From contig RXOD01004570.1 of the NCBI GenBank assembly GCA_005223375.1, positions 1 through 20,339 of the forward strand: a DNA stretch of 20,339 nt. Reading direction: 5' to 3'. This document shows positions 1 through 11,073 of the stretch, piece by piece (position 1 is the stretch's first letter; each line of letters starts with the position of its first letter). The translations under genes were made by a program, and so were the position numbers. The notes under the pieces were generated by a model. That model saw nothing but the letters and a program-made list of their open reading frames with translations. It did no database searches and had not been told where the DNA came from. Source of the stretch: Amoebophrya sp. AT5.2 (taxonomy: Eukaryota > Sar > Dinophyceae > Syndiniales > Amoebophryaceae).

Positions 1-1782
1 TTTCCGCTTTGTTTCGCTGCCAACAATTGTCTACACACCGAGCTCCCGCAGGCGATCGCTATGAGCCTGTCCTTCTGGGGGCTTGGACAGAGTGATGAAG
101 ATCCAAGCTCGTGCTGGTGGTAGACCCCCCCCGGTCTTTCCCCCGGCATGTGCGAAAGACTCCCAAGTTTTTGCTTATCCTACGACAGGCGGTTTCTAAA
201 TCTAGGCTTTTACTCTTCCTGCAGTCGAATTCGCGAGCCATTTCTCTTGATCCTTAATGACAAAGGGGCCTTTCTGCCCTTTGCTTAACGCTGAGCAGGG
301 GCGGGCGAGCTGATCTTTCTACTACGACTCGTGCCCCCTGCGCGTACAATATTGGACTCGCTCTTACTTTCTGCGGTTGATCTCTAAGCCTGTCGTTCGC
401 GGCTTGGCGAGATCGGCTCCAAGATCTGTGGTTCTTCTCGCTTCTGAATGATGAAAATTGAAATGTGATTTGCGAGCGTGTGCTCGCATCGGGATCAGTG
501 CGCGATGTGTTCACGTAGTGCAAGCAGAATATTATATTGGGACCAATATAGCAACAAACCTACAAAACGTATTATTGCACCGCCCAAGAAGTGAAATCGA
601 CCGCATACTCGTCACACACTAGGTAGCGCTAGAAGTACTTATTTTCGCACCTCGAGGCATTTTTAGGTCGCACTACCATTCGTACTTCGTCTCTTTTCCT
701 CATTACAGATTTCATCTTTGGATGACCTTTTATTATGCTACTTCGGTAAAGCTTGTGACGAGAGGTTTCCGGAAGACCACGCTCTCCACGATAGGCCCAT
801 TCCACAAAGTCAAAGTCACGGCCTCGCTACGTCGCTGGTGAGGACGACACACACAAGAAAAGCTATAAATAAAGAAACGAGAAGCTGGAGCTGCTGCCTT
901 CGCGTGCTTCAACAGTTCAGAACCAGCAGTATGAATTTTCGACGATCATGGATCGGTGAGCGACACCTCAACTTAGAATTTTTGTCTTCAGGGAGGAGTT
1001 TTTTCTTGCAGCGAGCTGTAACTAAAGTGAGGAGGTTCGCGCCGTCCTTGACGTGCATCTCCTAGCATATCCGTTGTTCTGTCTCCGTGATTGATGTTTC
1101 CGTTCACGACCCTGATTCCGATCAAAAGGTCCTACTACGACTCGCATGCATTCCCGATCTTCAACTGAATGTGCTGGCTCAACAATTGGACTCGATGGAA
1201 TTTCAAGGGTACCATGCGGTCACAGGAGAGTCGCTCACAACACCAGGCGTTTGCGCCTTAATCTTACTCTTCCATGCTGCTCCACCTCGACCCCACCTCG
1301 CAAATCGGGAGCAGTCCCCGGCCTTAATGATAGAGAAACCGTATAGAAACGACTTCCAGCTCTAGCGTCATTCTTGTTGAGAATAGATGACCGAGCGGAA
1401 ATAAGAAGGAAGACGAAGACACATTTTCACCCACAAATTCATTGATAGATGAAAGAACAACATGACAACATGTGTAAGTATACAAACATAGTAGTACGAC
1501 GCAGCCTCGTCCGCCTTGTTGAGTGATTAGTACAGGCACTGAGCAGCAGCTGCAGCAATTCATGCTCATGCTCGTCGAATCGCTAGGACTAAGCCTAAGG
1601 ACTACACTGAAGAGTTTTCATTCAAGTACACGCGCCTCCAAGAGCTGGCTGAGCTGAATTTCTTTTAGCAACTTTGATTCGTCGTTCGTCGATTTGTTTT
1701 CTAATCTGAACACAAACGCTTACGCTATACGCAGATAACACAGAAAATATGCTACTACCTAGTTAGGCCCAGAGCTGCCGAA
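1..1782. other. Left flank, no supportable gene
   Basis: No convincing coding region is visible. Reading frames on both strands are short, lack compositional bias and show no recognisable motif. Frame 1 on the plus strand is open from the window edge to a TAG at 121-123 (40 codons) and could be the tail of a gene lying to the left, but nothing supports that beyond openness. The stretch from about 520 to 720 and from 1370 to 1780 is visibly AT-richer than the coding parts of the window, as expected for intergenic DNA. An in-frame TAA at 1702-1704 closes the frame of the downstream gene. A TATA-like string at about 861-869 lies too far from any start to be meaningful. Confidence 0.5.
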
Positions 1783-4215
1783 ATGATTCTCCAAGTGCAC
1801 CAGTATTTTTGCGTGCGGGCGCGTGCAGTCCAGATTCTTTGCCTCGCGTTGACCGTGCTGCACTGTCGTTGTGTGCCTTTCCTGGTTGGGTCCGGCGCAA
1901 CGAAAACGACTTCGCTGGGACTAGAATTGCTAACGTCCGCGATCTCTCCGCCGCTTTCTCAACACGCCGACGGCGCGCAGCCGCACAGTGCCACCACAAG
2001 CGAGCTGCGTCGACGCCGTTTCGCCCTCCCGTCCACGACGAAGAAGCTGGGCGTGCAGGAGTTGTCGGCTCGCGAGAGGAGCACGACGTCGGCAGCCCCG
2101 TCTGGCCTCGTGGTGGGGCCGCCGAGTGCTGGAACAGGAGGTGAAGAGGACAAAACCCACTCGGAGACGCAGCGACAACAGGTCGGCAGCGCCGGGGGCC
2201 GCCGTGACGAGCGGTCTTTTGTGCTGCAGTCGTGCAATGAGGAGTCGTTCCTTAGTACGGTTACCCGGGAGGAGTACCCCTGTAGTCGGTTTGTGGTGCA
2301 TCCGGATGAAAAGCCGCCGTACTTAGGAGAGGACACCCAGCAAATCTGTTGTGGCGTCGAGGGTAGTACGCGGGCGACCGTAACGCCGGAAGATGGGCCG
2401 ACGACAACGGGCTCGCCCAAGAACGGTGAAGAGGACGGCTGTACAGGAACAGGCGGCTCGACCTTGGTTGTTCAGACGCACTCTATCTTGCTCCGGCATC
2501 TGGACGATCCCGCTGTCGGTATCAAGTTTTTGGTGCCTCCGGAGGTGCAAGCCAAAGCCTTGGCCGCAGGCTCGACCGATAGCGCTACCACCTCAGTGTA
2601 CGACATCTCACGGGCACCGAGCGGTTTATTCTCGCGAGTGCTGACCAGCGAGAGCGACATTATGGCCGCCGCTGCAGCTGAAAGTGGCTGTGCCTCTCCC
2701 TGTCCCCAGAGTCCGAGTGCGGGTTGTACTGCAGCGGCTGGTCTCGGACTAGGCAGTGCTGAAAACCATGAGGATGACCATCGCCTTCCGGCGTGGCCGC
2801 AAGGAGCTCCACCGCCCCAATCAAGAGAAAGCGGAGGGGAGTTGTGCGGAAAACACACCCAGGGTTTGAAACCGCGGCAACGTGGGCGCAGTAAATCCAT
2901 TTCCAGAACAAGCGCCGGGTGGCCCATGCTAGCGGGAAAAAACATCGCAGATTTTACGCCGAGGTCTTCCTCGGCCTCGCCCGCCGCTTTCGAGCCGCCC
3001 GCACGGCCCAGGACCTTCCTCGCCAGAGCAGCAAAGACGCTCTCCCAAGTTTGGACGCCGCTGCTGCGCTGCCAAGGGAGGGCACCAGATGTTGTTCGCG
3101 ACGGCGCACCATCGACGCCAGAAGACGGCACGATGGCGCTGACCGAAGATCAAGACTCTGCTGGCCAATTGGCAGCACCGTTGCTCTCGCACCTTTACCA
3201 GCCCCAGCAACAGCAGCTGCGAAGTCGTGGTGAGGAGCAGACATTGATTGCTTGTGGGGCGGCAGCTGCTCTTTGCCACGTAGAAGGGTCGCTCCCTGTT
3301 AGCACTGCGACTCGTTCTTCCGGCTCGAACTCTACCACATATTTGGAGCTCCCGAGCAGCTCTCCCACCGTTAACGCTCCGTCAACTGCCCGCCTAGAGC
3401 CGGTTTCGCGCTCTGCGCCGCTGCTGTCTTCGGATGCGGGGCTTGGGCAATGCTTTGGCGGCGGCCGCCACGGGCGGTCGTCGGCAGGAACGCGAAGCAC
3501 ACGCACAGGGACGACCGGCCTCGACGACGACGTGAGCAGTGACGAACGCGAGCTCGCCGAGGCAGCCGACAACCTGACGATAGAAGAAGAAGGTGCTCTC
3601 GGCGCAGACGACGAGCAGGACGGCGTCCGAAGACCATCTTATCTTTGTTCAACAGCGAGGACGAGCATGTCGGACTTGCTCAGGTTATCCCCCCGGGAAG
3701 CGCGGTCACGGTGTTGTGAGCCACTAGCACTGGCGCAGCGCGGACCCGGACGCGAGGACTTCTCCTCGGTCGCGAATCATGTCCGTCAGGGTACTATGTC
3801 TTTAGGCAACGTTCAGAAAGAGGAAGAGCAGGAAGTGGGCGTTGACGTGGCGAGCCGGGAGCTGCCAGTGGTAGTTCAAGGTGTGGCGCGAAGGGCAAGC
3901 ACCAGCACGTACGGCGACGTCGGCATAGTGCGGCAGGAAGGGCAATGGCTGCGTTCGCCGTGCCATGCTGGGCAGCCAATTACTGGAGGAGAGTTACGAC
4001 ACTCTTGCAGCTACGTGGCCAACTTTTTTCGGCGGCAGAAGGGCTTTCTTCACGAAGACCTGACAGCAGTTAAGGAGAGGGTTTCTAATTCTACCCCCGA
4101 TGGTGGAGGAGACGAGCTTGTGCTGGAAGGGGCCAGTGCGGAACTGCGCTTGGTGGATTGGAGCGTTTGCAGAGCCGACGCGGAATTTATGCGACGAGCC
4201 CAATCTTGCCCCTGA
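1783..4215 (+). CDS. Low-complexity hypothetical protein with N-terminal hydrophobic segment
   Basis: An 810-codon uninterrupted reading frame, far longer than chance in this GC-rich DNA; I do not recognise the family. Residues about 14-37 (around AVQILCLALTVLHC) are hydrophobic after a short basic N-terminus and could be a signal peptide or signal anchor, so the product may enter the secretory system. The rest is mostly Ser/Thr/Gly/Ala-rich and probably disordered, with an acidic run at about 579-612. Two basophilic kinase-type sites are visible, RRPS ending at residue 619 and RRAS ending at 706. No catalytic motif, repeat array or globular domain stands out. The frame is open upstream back to a TAA at 1702-1704, and a TACGCAG at 1728-1734 could be a splice acceptor, so a 5' exon is possible. 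Near the 3' end another frame stays open to 4492, so an alternative C-terminus through splicing cannot be excluded. Existence of a gene is likely; its boundaries are less sure. Confidence 0.65.
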   Translation: MILQVHQYFCVRARAVQILCLALTVLHCRCVPFLVGSGATKTTSLGLELLTSAISPPLSQHADGAQPHSATTSELRRRRFALPSTTKKLGVQELSARERSTTSAAPSGLVVGPPSAGTGGEEDKTHSETQRQQVGSAGGRRDERSFVLQSCNEESFLSTVTREEYPCSRFVVHPDEKPPYLGEDTQQICCGVEGSTRATVTPEDGPTTTGSPKNGEEDGCTGTGGSTLVVQTHSILLRHLDDPAVGIKFLVPPEVQAKALAAGSTDSATTSVYDISRAPSGLFSRVLTSESDIMAAAAAESGCASPCPQSPSAGCTAAAGLGLGSAENHEDDHRLPAWPQGAPPPQSRESGGELCGKHTQGLKPRQRGRSKSISRTSAGWPMLAGKNIADFTPRSSSASPAAFEPPARPRTFLARAAKTLSQVWTPLLRCQGRAPDVVRDGAPSTPEDGTMALTEDQDSAGQLAAPLLSHLYQPQQQQLRSRGEEQTLIACGAAAALCHVEGSLPVSTATRSSGSNSTTYLELPSSSPTVNAPSTARLEPVSRSAPLLSSDAGLGQCFGGGRHGRSSAGTRSTRTGTTGLDDDVSSDERELAEAADNLTIEEEGALGADDEQDGVRRPSYLCSTARTSMSDLLRLSPREARSRCCEPLALAQRGPGREDFSSVANHVRQGTMSLGNVQKEEEQEVGVDVASRELPVVVQGVARRASTSTYGDVGIVRQEGQWLRSPCHAGQPITGGELRHSCSYVANFFRRQKGFLHEDLTAVKERVSNSTPDGGGDELVLEGASAELRLVDWSVCRADAEFMRRAQSCP

Positions 4216-5238
4216 AACCGAATCCGATGGCGTGTCGTCCGCAAGTGCTTTCAGCGTGGTCTACCCGCGATCTACAAATATAAACGAAGACGTAGTAGAC
4301 GAGCGTTTCCAACTACATCTACAACTACCATACTTCTTCTGCGAATGGAAATGGTGGAACAAACTTAAAGAAGCTCGCTCAGATGCTGTGCCGTCCCTGA
4401 GCAGAAAGTCGAACTCGTCGAAGTCCAAGGAAAATGCGCAGCTTTTGAGCATCGCGCACAGACGAGTCTCTCTGTCTATGAGCGGTTACTGAGTATTAAC
4501 GGAACGCATGAAAATTGATGACGATGAGACGCAGCGGCTACTTACTGTAGACTACATTTCGATGGCGGGGACCACTGCTTATCTCGAAGCTTCGTGGTCC
4601 TAGCTCCTAGCGCAGCACAGGCAAACAAAAAAATATGCGCGGGCTCGTTCAAGGCTCAGCTGCATTTTATAGAATGATTCATTGTTGTGATACATATCGC
4701 GCGTGGAGGTGCACGCGCCCCGCCACTGGCATGCGGAAAAGAGATTGCTTCGCGTCTGAAGCTGAAGCTGAACAAACTATCCAACTCGCAGAACAACATC
4801 AAGTAGGAGCTGTCCAGCCGAATTATTGACCGGACAGCGTTCCACAATTGTAGTCTCCAAACGTTTTTCTTTTTTTAAAGGGTAAGTTGGTGCCAGGGAT
4901 GTGCTATTGTCTCTGAGGAACAGTACATTGTCTGACTGAGTACAACGACTATGAGGGCAAGGAAGGAGCGCAAATTGGAGGTCGTGTGCGTTCTTTTCTC
5001 TTCTAACGATTGGGATACTGGACGCGGATGTTTTGCTCAAAAAAGAGGCGATAATCACATCAGTACCAGTTTCGCAAGTAGAGGGCTCGCGCACTTACAT
5101 GCTGGGATTCTCTGCAGCTACACTTACAGATTCCTGTTGCGCGCAACTTAGTTGAACTGTCCGCCCTTACCCTCGCCGTCAACTAAGGTAAAGGCAAACT
5201 ACGTAAGACTAAGACTACGATTCTTGCAACTTTGAAGA
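4216..5238. other. Intergenic spacer
   Basis: About 1 kb between two plus-strand genes with no supportable coding region. The short frames here lack codon bias and conserved motifs. It contains homopolymer T/A runs (for example about 4866-4878) and is AT-richer than the flanking genes. An in-frame TGA at 5233-5235, directly before the next ATG, ends the spacer. It presumably holds the 3' end of the upstream transcript and the promoter of the downstream gene, but no recognisable promoter or polyadenylation element can be assigned. Confidence 0.5.
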
Positions 5239-8200
5239 ATGGCCCCTTACAGAATGGAACTTCCTCCGCGGCCGCCCCCTGGGGAAAGCTTGCGGTCCGG
5301 TTTTGTCGCTCGAAGTAGCGGAGCTGGAGCTCCCCCCGCACCCGCGTCTTTCGCCCTGTTGCCTCCCCCGCAACTAGCACACCCGTCTGCGCCGTCGTCT
5401 TACGTCGCACCGGTAGTACGTCGCGAACTCGAGCACCAAGAGACGTTTTCTTTCGGGCGAGAAAGGGTCGGGAGTGCGGGACTTTCCTCGGGCCGCGCCG
5501 ACCCCGATGGCAGTCCGTACGTGTTTTATGCAGATCAACAGCGCGCTGAGTTTGGTCACCCGGAGCAGCAGGCGGAGCAGTTCTTCTCAGGGCAGAGCGG
5601 CGGAGGAGCAGCTCTACCAGGTGCAGGAGCTCCAATTCCCTCCAGAACGAATTTCAGTGGCTACTCCCCCTCGTCGCCGATTTCCGGCAGATTCGCACCG
5701 ACAAGTTCAGGGCTAATGTTTGAGGGCATCGGGATCCGGGTGCCGTCACTGACTCGGCTTCCGCAACTGAGTACGGGTATCGGGTCGATGCACCAGCATC
5801 AGCAGGGCCTGGGGGACGCGCAAGCGCCCGGGCAGCTTGGGGCCCCGCGACTGGTGAGTAGGACGAACTTATCTATGCAGATGCTGCAGTTCCAGTGGCA
5901 CCTGACTTGCACATGGCACAATTATAACGTAAACAGTAACAAAGTGCTGGAGTCAGGAACCAGCAACTAATAGTATAACTAATAGATACGTAGACACAGA
6001 AGCGGCAGGGGCAGCAGTAAGTACAAGCACTCCACTCCACGTGTTCGTGATGTTGAACTCATCAATGGAACACTGCAGGATCCGGGGCCTTCGGCGCATT
6101 TGGGCCTCTGCTACGATCCTGGTGCAGCGCCTGCGTCCGCGTCCGCCAGTCCCGGTACCGGGCAGTTCCAGCAGCAGCTCCAGGTGGCCTATCCGGGCTC
6201 AGGCGAGTGGCCGCAGACGCTGGCTCTAGCGGGGGCAATACAACTCCCGCACCGCGGCTCTCTGTACAATCTCGCAATGCAGGTAAATCCCAGCTCGACG
6301 CGCTCTCCCTCCGCCGCCGAAAACCTGAGTTGTCGTCACCAGCCGCAGGTAAATGCGCCCGGAGTTCCGTTCTCGCTGCTCCCACCTCGCGAATTTCTCC
6401 TGGAGCAGTCGCGCCTCGCCGGCGTCTTCGAGAAATTAACCGTGACCCTCGACCGGTCGGCGAAGCGCAGCACCACCGACGCCGTGCGAAAAGCGTTTTG
6501 CGACTGGGCGTTGCGAACGCTTCAGCTCCAGCCCCGCCTCGAGAAAAACGAGCACGAGCGGTCGCGCGTGCTGATCTTGCTCCAGAACCGATCAGCAGAG
6601 CGTGAGGCGATTCGCGACCGGATCCAGAAAACGGTCAAAGGCAAGCACGAAATCACGCACCGCATTTTCCAGGTGGAGCACGAGTTTTCGGAAAAGATTG
6701 AGAAGCTGCAAGGGCAGCACGATTTCCTCCTGGAGAAGCGGGATGGACTCGTCGGCGCCGCACTGCTGGGACGAGTGCTGGGAGAAGTAGTGCGGGAAAA
6801 AAAACTGCAGGGGCTGCTACGGTTTCGAGACTCGGTGGCGAGAAGTAACGACCACCTGCTGACGTACTGCTGCAAGGACAGAAGTGGGTTCTTCTTCATG
6901 CCTGAAGAGGCGAAACGGCAGAAGCAGGTACTAGTCTACGTTCATTTCCAATGATGAAAGTCTACTGCAGGCCGCTCTCTACCGCGCCAACCGATCTCTA
7001 CTGCAGGCCGCTCTCTACCGCGCCAACCGCGCGCAGCAAGCGCGGGACCGCGATCGTCGTGCGTACGTCGCCGCCCACTGCAAAGTTCTCGTGCATGCGT
7101 TGAGCGGCAGTGTCAGCCGCACGAAATCCTCCTCTTTCTACCGCTGGCGAAACGCAATCGTCGAGCACGACCCGCTGCAGCATGTGACGGACCAGATGCT
7201 CCCGCCGCAGGAGAAGCGCCTGTCGCCGCGTCTGCGGAAACTCAACGCCGGCGGAAGCTCGACGCCAGTCCACCTGGCGCAGGAGTCGAAAGAAACGAGG
7301 TCGTCTGGTGCGGGGTCTCCGCTGGTGGTTGGGGGACGCAAAGGAAGCGTGAAAAGCCTTGTCGAAGTGATTTCGACCACATCCGAAGAACGTAGCAATG
7401 CCGGAGCTTTGGAAGGAGGCCGAAAAAGGAGGAAGGCTCCGGTGGCTATAGCGGATGGGGGCCTCCCTGAGTATGGGCCACCCCAGGAAGATGCGGCGTT
7501 CGTCGGACTTTTTTACTCGTCACGAGATGCCGCGTCCAAGTTCAGTCAACAGTCTCACCTTGTTGGTGACGCCCGGAGCGTGGAAGGTAGTCGTGGAAAC
7601 AGCAAGAGGAACAATCAGTATCTGGATGACAATGAAGACGAAGATAACGACGAAAACGCCAGAAGGAGATCCTCAGCGTCCTGGTGGCAGACAGCGCTGC
7701 AAGGCACGTTGCAAGGCATCCGCAACATGGCATCCACGACCACTCTGGCACCGGGCGGAGCCGCGGATACGTATCCAGACGAGGTGAAAGATGCCTCGCT
7801 ACCGCAGATCATGAGGAGAGGCGTGGAGGCCGCAGACGATTCAGAAGAGCAGGTGCCACTGAGCGTGAAAAGCGTGAGGGCGACGTCGGCCGCGCGGAGC
7901 GACGTGGAGGACGCGGATGCGACGACTGGGGATCCAGACGGGCGTGCGCCCTCGTGGGCGGAGCCGTCAGACAGTACTTCTTCGTCAAAGCAGACCCTGA
8001 CAGGCTCGAAGCAGACCGCTGGCTCTTCCTGGAGCGCTCGAAACGAAAACCTGGCGCAACAGCTTAGCGCCCCAGTTGTATCCTCCGATGAGCATGACGC
8101 TGCTGGACCGGACCCCCCGCGCGCCGCCCACGAGAACACTTCATCGAAGGGCCCGCCCCCGGACCTGCTTCCGGAGGTGGCCAAAATCGACTCCAAGCGC

Positions 8201-11073
8201 AGCGGCCGTTCCTCGCGGCCAGACGACCATTGGATCACACAGAAAAGGTCGAAGTCTTGCTCCTCAAGCGGCACGAGCCATCACATTCACAGCTACCGCA
8301 ATGCGATTCCCGCGCCAGGCTCGAGTGCGTCGGAAGAAGAACAGAGTGAGGCTGGTGCTGTGCCCAAGATCGAGAACCAGTTCTACTTCACCGAGAAGCG
8401 GAAGGTGGAATTCAGTCCGAGAATGCCGTCGCAGTACACTTACGGCTCCATGTACACGCCTGACGACTTTTACGACGACCCTGGAGACGAACTGTTAGAG
8501 GAAGAGGCAGAGGACGAGCGCGAGCACGGAATGCCTACCGCGTCCGACGACCGAGACCGGGACGAAGTCGAGGCAGAAGTCAAGGCAGAAGACGCGGCGG
8601 AACTGCGGGACGAAGAACCGAGAAAAGTATCAATCTGCTATACGTACTTGAACAAGAGCTTGCTGCGCTGGCCAAGATTATGGAGGTTGAAGATGCTATC
8701 ATAGATATGTTGCGTGCGACTGCGAGGTTCATTAAATAGTCGGAAAAGAAATCGTGTAGCACTCATGCAACATACACTGACTGGTCAAGTATCGCACGCA
8801 TTTATAACCTTTAAAAGAAACACCAGCTTACGAACCTGGAGCAGGAGTACTTTCACTACGAAGAGGAGCAGGACAGTCTCGAGGAAGAGCTCGTTGGGGA
8901 CGGCGATGACGTGAATGTTAACGAGCCACCACCACCAGGGCCGGACGACAACATTGTCACGAGCTTCGAAGCCTCGCCGCCGAGTCCGCCGCGCCCGACG
9001 CGAGCACCTGCTACAGCTGGACTCGATTTTGATCATGAGGGGAAGCCACTCCTGCGACAAACAAACATCCGCACGAAGTCGGCGTCCTCAATATCGTCGG
9101 GGGGCGCTGCAGCACCGCAACCACCAGTTGCGACGACGTCTTACGCCTCCTTCGGAAACACCAAGCTTCTGGCCTCTCCCGCGACGGCGTCGATCGCGAG
9201 CGAAGGCCCCCTCGTCGCGGGAGGTGCGGGAGCTGCGCGCAAAAAGCAGTCGGACGAGATGCGCGACCGTTGGTCTCCGATCAGCAGCATTGCTTCGGCT
9301 AAGGATAAGTCTGCGAGTTCGTTCGTAGTGCAGCTGACGTCGCCGCCGGCCTCCCCAAGGCGGTTCTACCCCGAGTTGGCACCGATCGACTCTGACCAGA
9401 AGGAGCACAATCTGTCGTTCGTGAAGGCGTCGCCGTCAGTGCTTTCGAACGCATCGAAGGCGTCCGTGGAGTCAGGGCCTTCTACGGCGAGAGGCAAACA
9501 GGGAAAGCCTAGACCGGCCAGTTCCGCTGTCAGCCGATCGCACCTGGACAAGGACCTCGACTACAACTTTTACAGTGAGCGCGCGGATGAAGGGGTCGTC
9601 GACTCTGCGCGCGAGCAGCTCCTCACCGCTCGAAAGTTCGCGTCTTCCGCGTCCTCGTCTCCCGGCGCCGCGGCGGCCGGATCGGGATCACCAAATCGTG
9701 GACATCATATCAACCACAGCCACAAGCGCCAACGAGCGAATCGGAATGGAAGTCGCGTGATCAGCAAGAACAGCTCGCCGTCGCCCCGGGACCACGACAG
9801 CTTGATCAACAGCGACAGCCATAGCGTGGTACGCCGCCAGTCCGCGGAAAACCACCTCCCGACGTACGAGCGCGCGTTGCTGGAGTCGCCGCCCGGGACG
9901 GCGGATCCGTATCTGAATCCAGCACTGCCTCCGATCCGCACCTCGCCCAACGAGATTCACTACGCCGACCCGGATCCTTTCGTGAACCTGCGGTCGGTGT
10001 CGTCGCAGCGCTCCACTACATCGCGCGGAGGGACTGCCGTGTCCTCAACTTATACTGGAAACAACAAGATCGTGAAGAGCAGGAAGATCAGCATCCACCG
10101 ACCGGCGGAGCCGTATCGCAGCGGCACAAGCTTGCAGACGCTCGATACGGGGGAAGACGAGGACGAACAGGCGACGCGTCTAATTGTTTCAACGGGGACA
10201 CCAGGAGTCGAGCAGGCTCACTCGCTGGACAGAACCATCCCAAATGGCATCGGAACAAATAGCGGGCCGCTGTCTGGCCTAATCAGCAGCCAGAAAGTAG
10301 AACATATCGCCGAACCACGACGCGGCAACACCATCGACCTCAACGAGGGGGGCGAGGCGGCGCCACACACGAGCGAAGAGCCGCCTCCTCTGCAGAGTCA
10401 CGACGTGGGAGAGCAGTCACGAGTGCCGGCCGATGCAGAAGTAGTAGAGCGGGACGAAAGCCGCGAAACGGGCGATCATGCTGAGCAGGACCACACCTCT
10501 CCGCCGGAGGTGACCATTCGAAATTTTCCGTGTTTCAACGGCGTGTACGTGCAGGAGGGCGACGAAATGTGGTCGGACCGGCCGGTGTTTCGTGCGGAGG
10601 ACAACCTGATCTACTGGAATGTGGACTACAACATGTGGTGGGTGGGTCGCGATCCGGAAACGAAGGACGCGTTCGCCTTCATTCAGGAGATGGTCGCGAG
10701 CCGGGAAGCGAGCCCCTTTCTAAGGGAAGCCTTGCGGGAAAACTCCAGCGGTCGTGATTCGAGCGAGGCGTTGCAGCAGTACCTGGTGTCAGGGGAAGCG
10801 GAATCGAACAAAGCGGTGCAAAAATTGAAGCAAGTGTTTCACGCGGGCCTGCTCGTCGAGGAGTTCTTCGATCGCGGCGCTCTGGAGCAAGCGGAGAAAG
10901 GTGGCGGAGAAAGTCTGAGGATTTTTTTCGTCCCGTACAACGTGGGGGGAGGAGCTGGCACCGACGCCAGCGTGCTCAGCCTGGACTTCGAGGACGAAGG
11001 GGCGCAACCGCTCGCGAAAGTGTTTTCGGAGCAACTGGCGAATCTGTGCAGCATCGACTTCGCTGAGGGCTGA
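5239..11073 (+). CDS. Large four-exon protein, coiled-coil middle and Trp/Tyr-rich C-terminal module
   Basis: Exons 5239-5853, 6079-6927, 6971-8626 and 8818-11073 join in phase 0 at every junction to give 1791 codons ending in TGA. The start ATG is supported by an in-frame TGA two codons upstream and a purine at -3 with G at +4. I do not recognise the family. Residues 1-305 are Pro/Ser/Gln-rich. Residues about 310-520 are charged and helical, probably coiled coil, and include a 12-residue duplicated AALYRANR unit at 489-512. Short aromatic motifs (AFCDWAL in exon 2, FYRWRNAI in exon 3) recall centrin-binding type helices, but this is weak. Most of residues 560-1600 is acidic/Ser-rich and likely disordered. 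The best candidate globular part is residues about 1606-1665, with GVYV, RPVF, IYWNVDY and MWWVGRD motifs, like the small Trp/Tyr modules that recur in alveolate proteins. A scaffold or cytoskeletal role is possible but is inference only. Confidence 0.75.
5854..6078 (+). other. Intron 1 of the four-exon gene
   Basis: 225-nt intron. The donor is CTG|GTGAGT at 5854 and the acceptor is CACTGCAG|GATCC ending at 6078. Reading through it meets a stop at 5968-5970, whereas removing it keeps phase 0 and joins two Pro/Gly/Ser-rich frames. The sequence is AT-richer than the flanking exons. Donor and acceptor are both canonical, so confidence is good. Confidence 0.75.
6279..6354 (+). repeat. Direct repeat GCAGGTAAAT flanking a 66-nt in-frame GT...AG segment
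   Basis: GCAGGTAAAT occurs at 6279-6288 and again at 6345-6354. If read as splice sites, CAG|GTAAAT is a near-consensus donor and CCGCAG|GTAAAT a reasonable acceptor, defining a 66-nt segment (6283-6348) without stops. It is either exon (residues 274-295 of the four-exon gene) or an intron whose retention and removal both keep the frame. Sequence alone cannot decide. Confidence 0.6.
6928..6970 (+). other. Intron 2 of the four-exon gene (43 nt)
   Basis: Very short intron. The donor is AAGCAG|GTACTAG at 6928 and the acceptor is TCTACTGCAG ending at 6970. Reading through gives a stop at 6952-6954; removing 43 nt restores a phase-0 join within the coiled-coil region. An identical acceptor string lies 36 nt downstream because of a tandem duplication, and its use would remove exactly 12 residues. 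Confidence 0.75.
6961..7032 (+). repeat. 36-nt tandem duplication spanning a 3' splice site
   Basis: Two copies with period 36, at 6961-6996 and 6997-7032. The first 33 nt are identical and the last three differ (ATC versus CGC). The unit begins TCTACTGCAG, which in copy 1 is the end of the intron, and continues with codons for AALYRANR. Because the period is a multiple of three, the coding part forms an in-frame 12-residue repeat. Confidence 0.95.
8627..8817 (+). other. Intron 3 of the four-exon gene
   Basis: 191-nt intron. The donor is GAGAAAA|GTATCA at 8627 and the acceptor is CTTTAAAAG|AAACAC ending at 8817. The upstream frame stops at 8702-8704 if unspliced. Removal joins acidic, helix-forming sequence to more of the same (KHQLTNLEQEYF follows the junction) in phase 0. 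The acceptor lacks a strong pyrimidine tract, so the exact 3' end is somewhat less certain than for the other introns. Confidence 0.65.

Noticed and set aside
861..869. TATA-like CTATAAATA
   Set aside because: It lies about 920 nt from the nearest supported start and in AT-rich sequence, so it is probably chance.
1171..1184. TGGCTCAA string reminiscent of the 3' end of the dinoflagellate spliced leader
   Set aside because: Only about eight bases match; the rest of the 22-nt leader and the downstream donor and Sm-site structure are absent.
1930..3650. Several minus-strand frames of 75-219 codons opposite the 810-codon ORF
   Set aside because: They are composition-driven shadows of the plus-strand gene, with Arg/Cys-rich random-looking sequence and no independent support.
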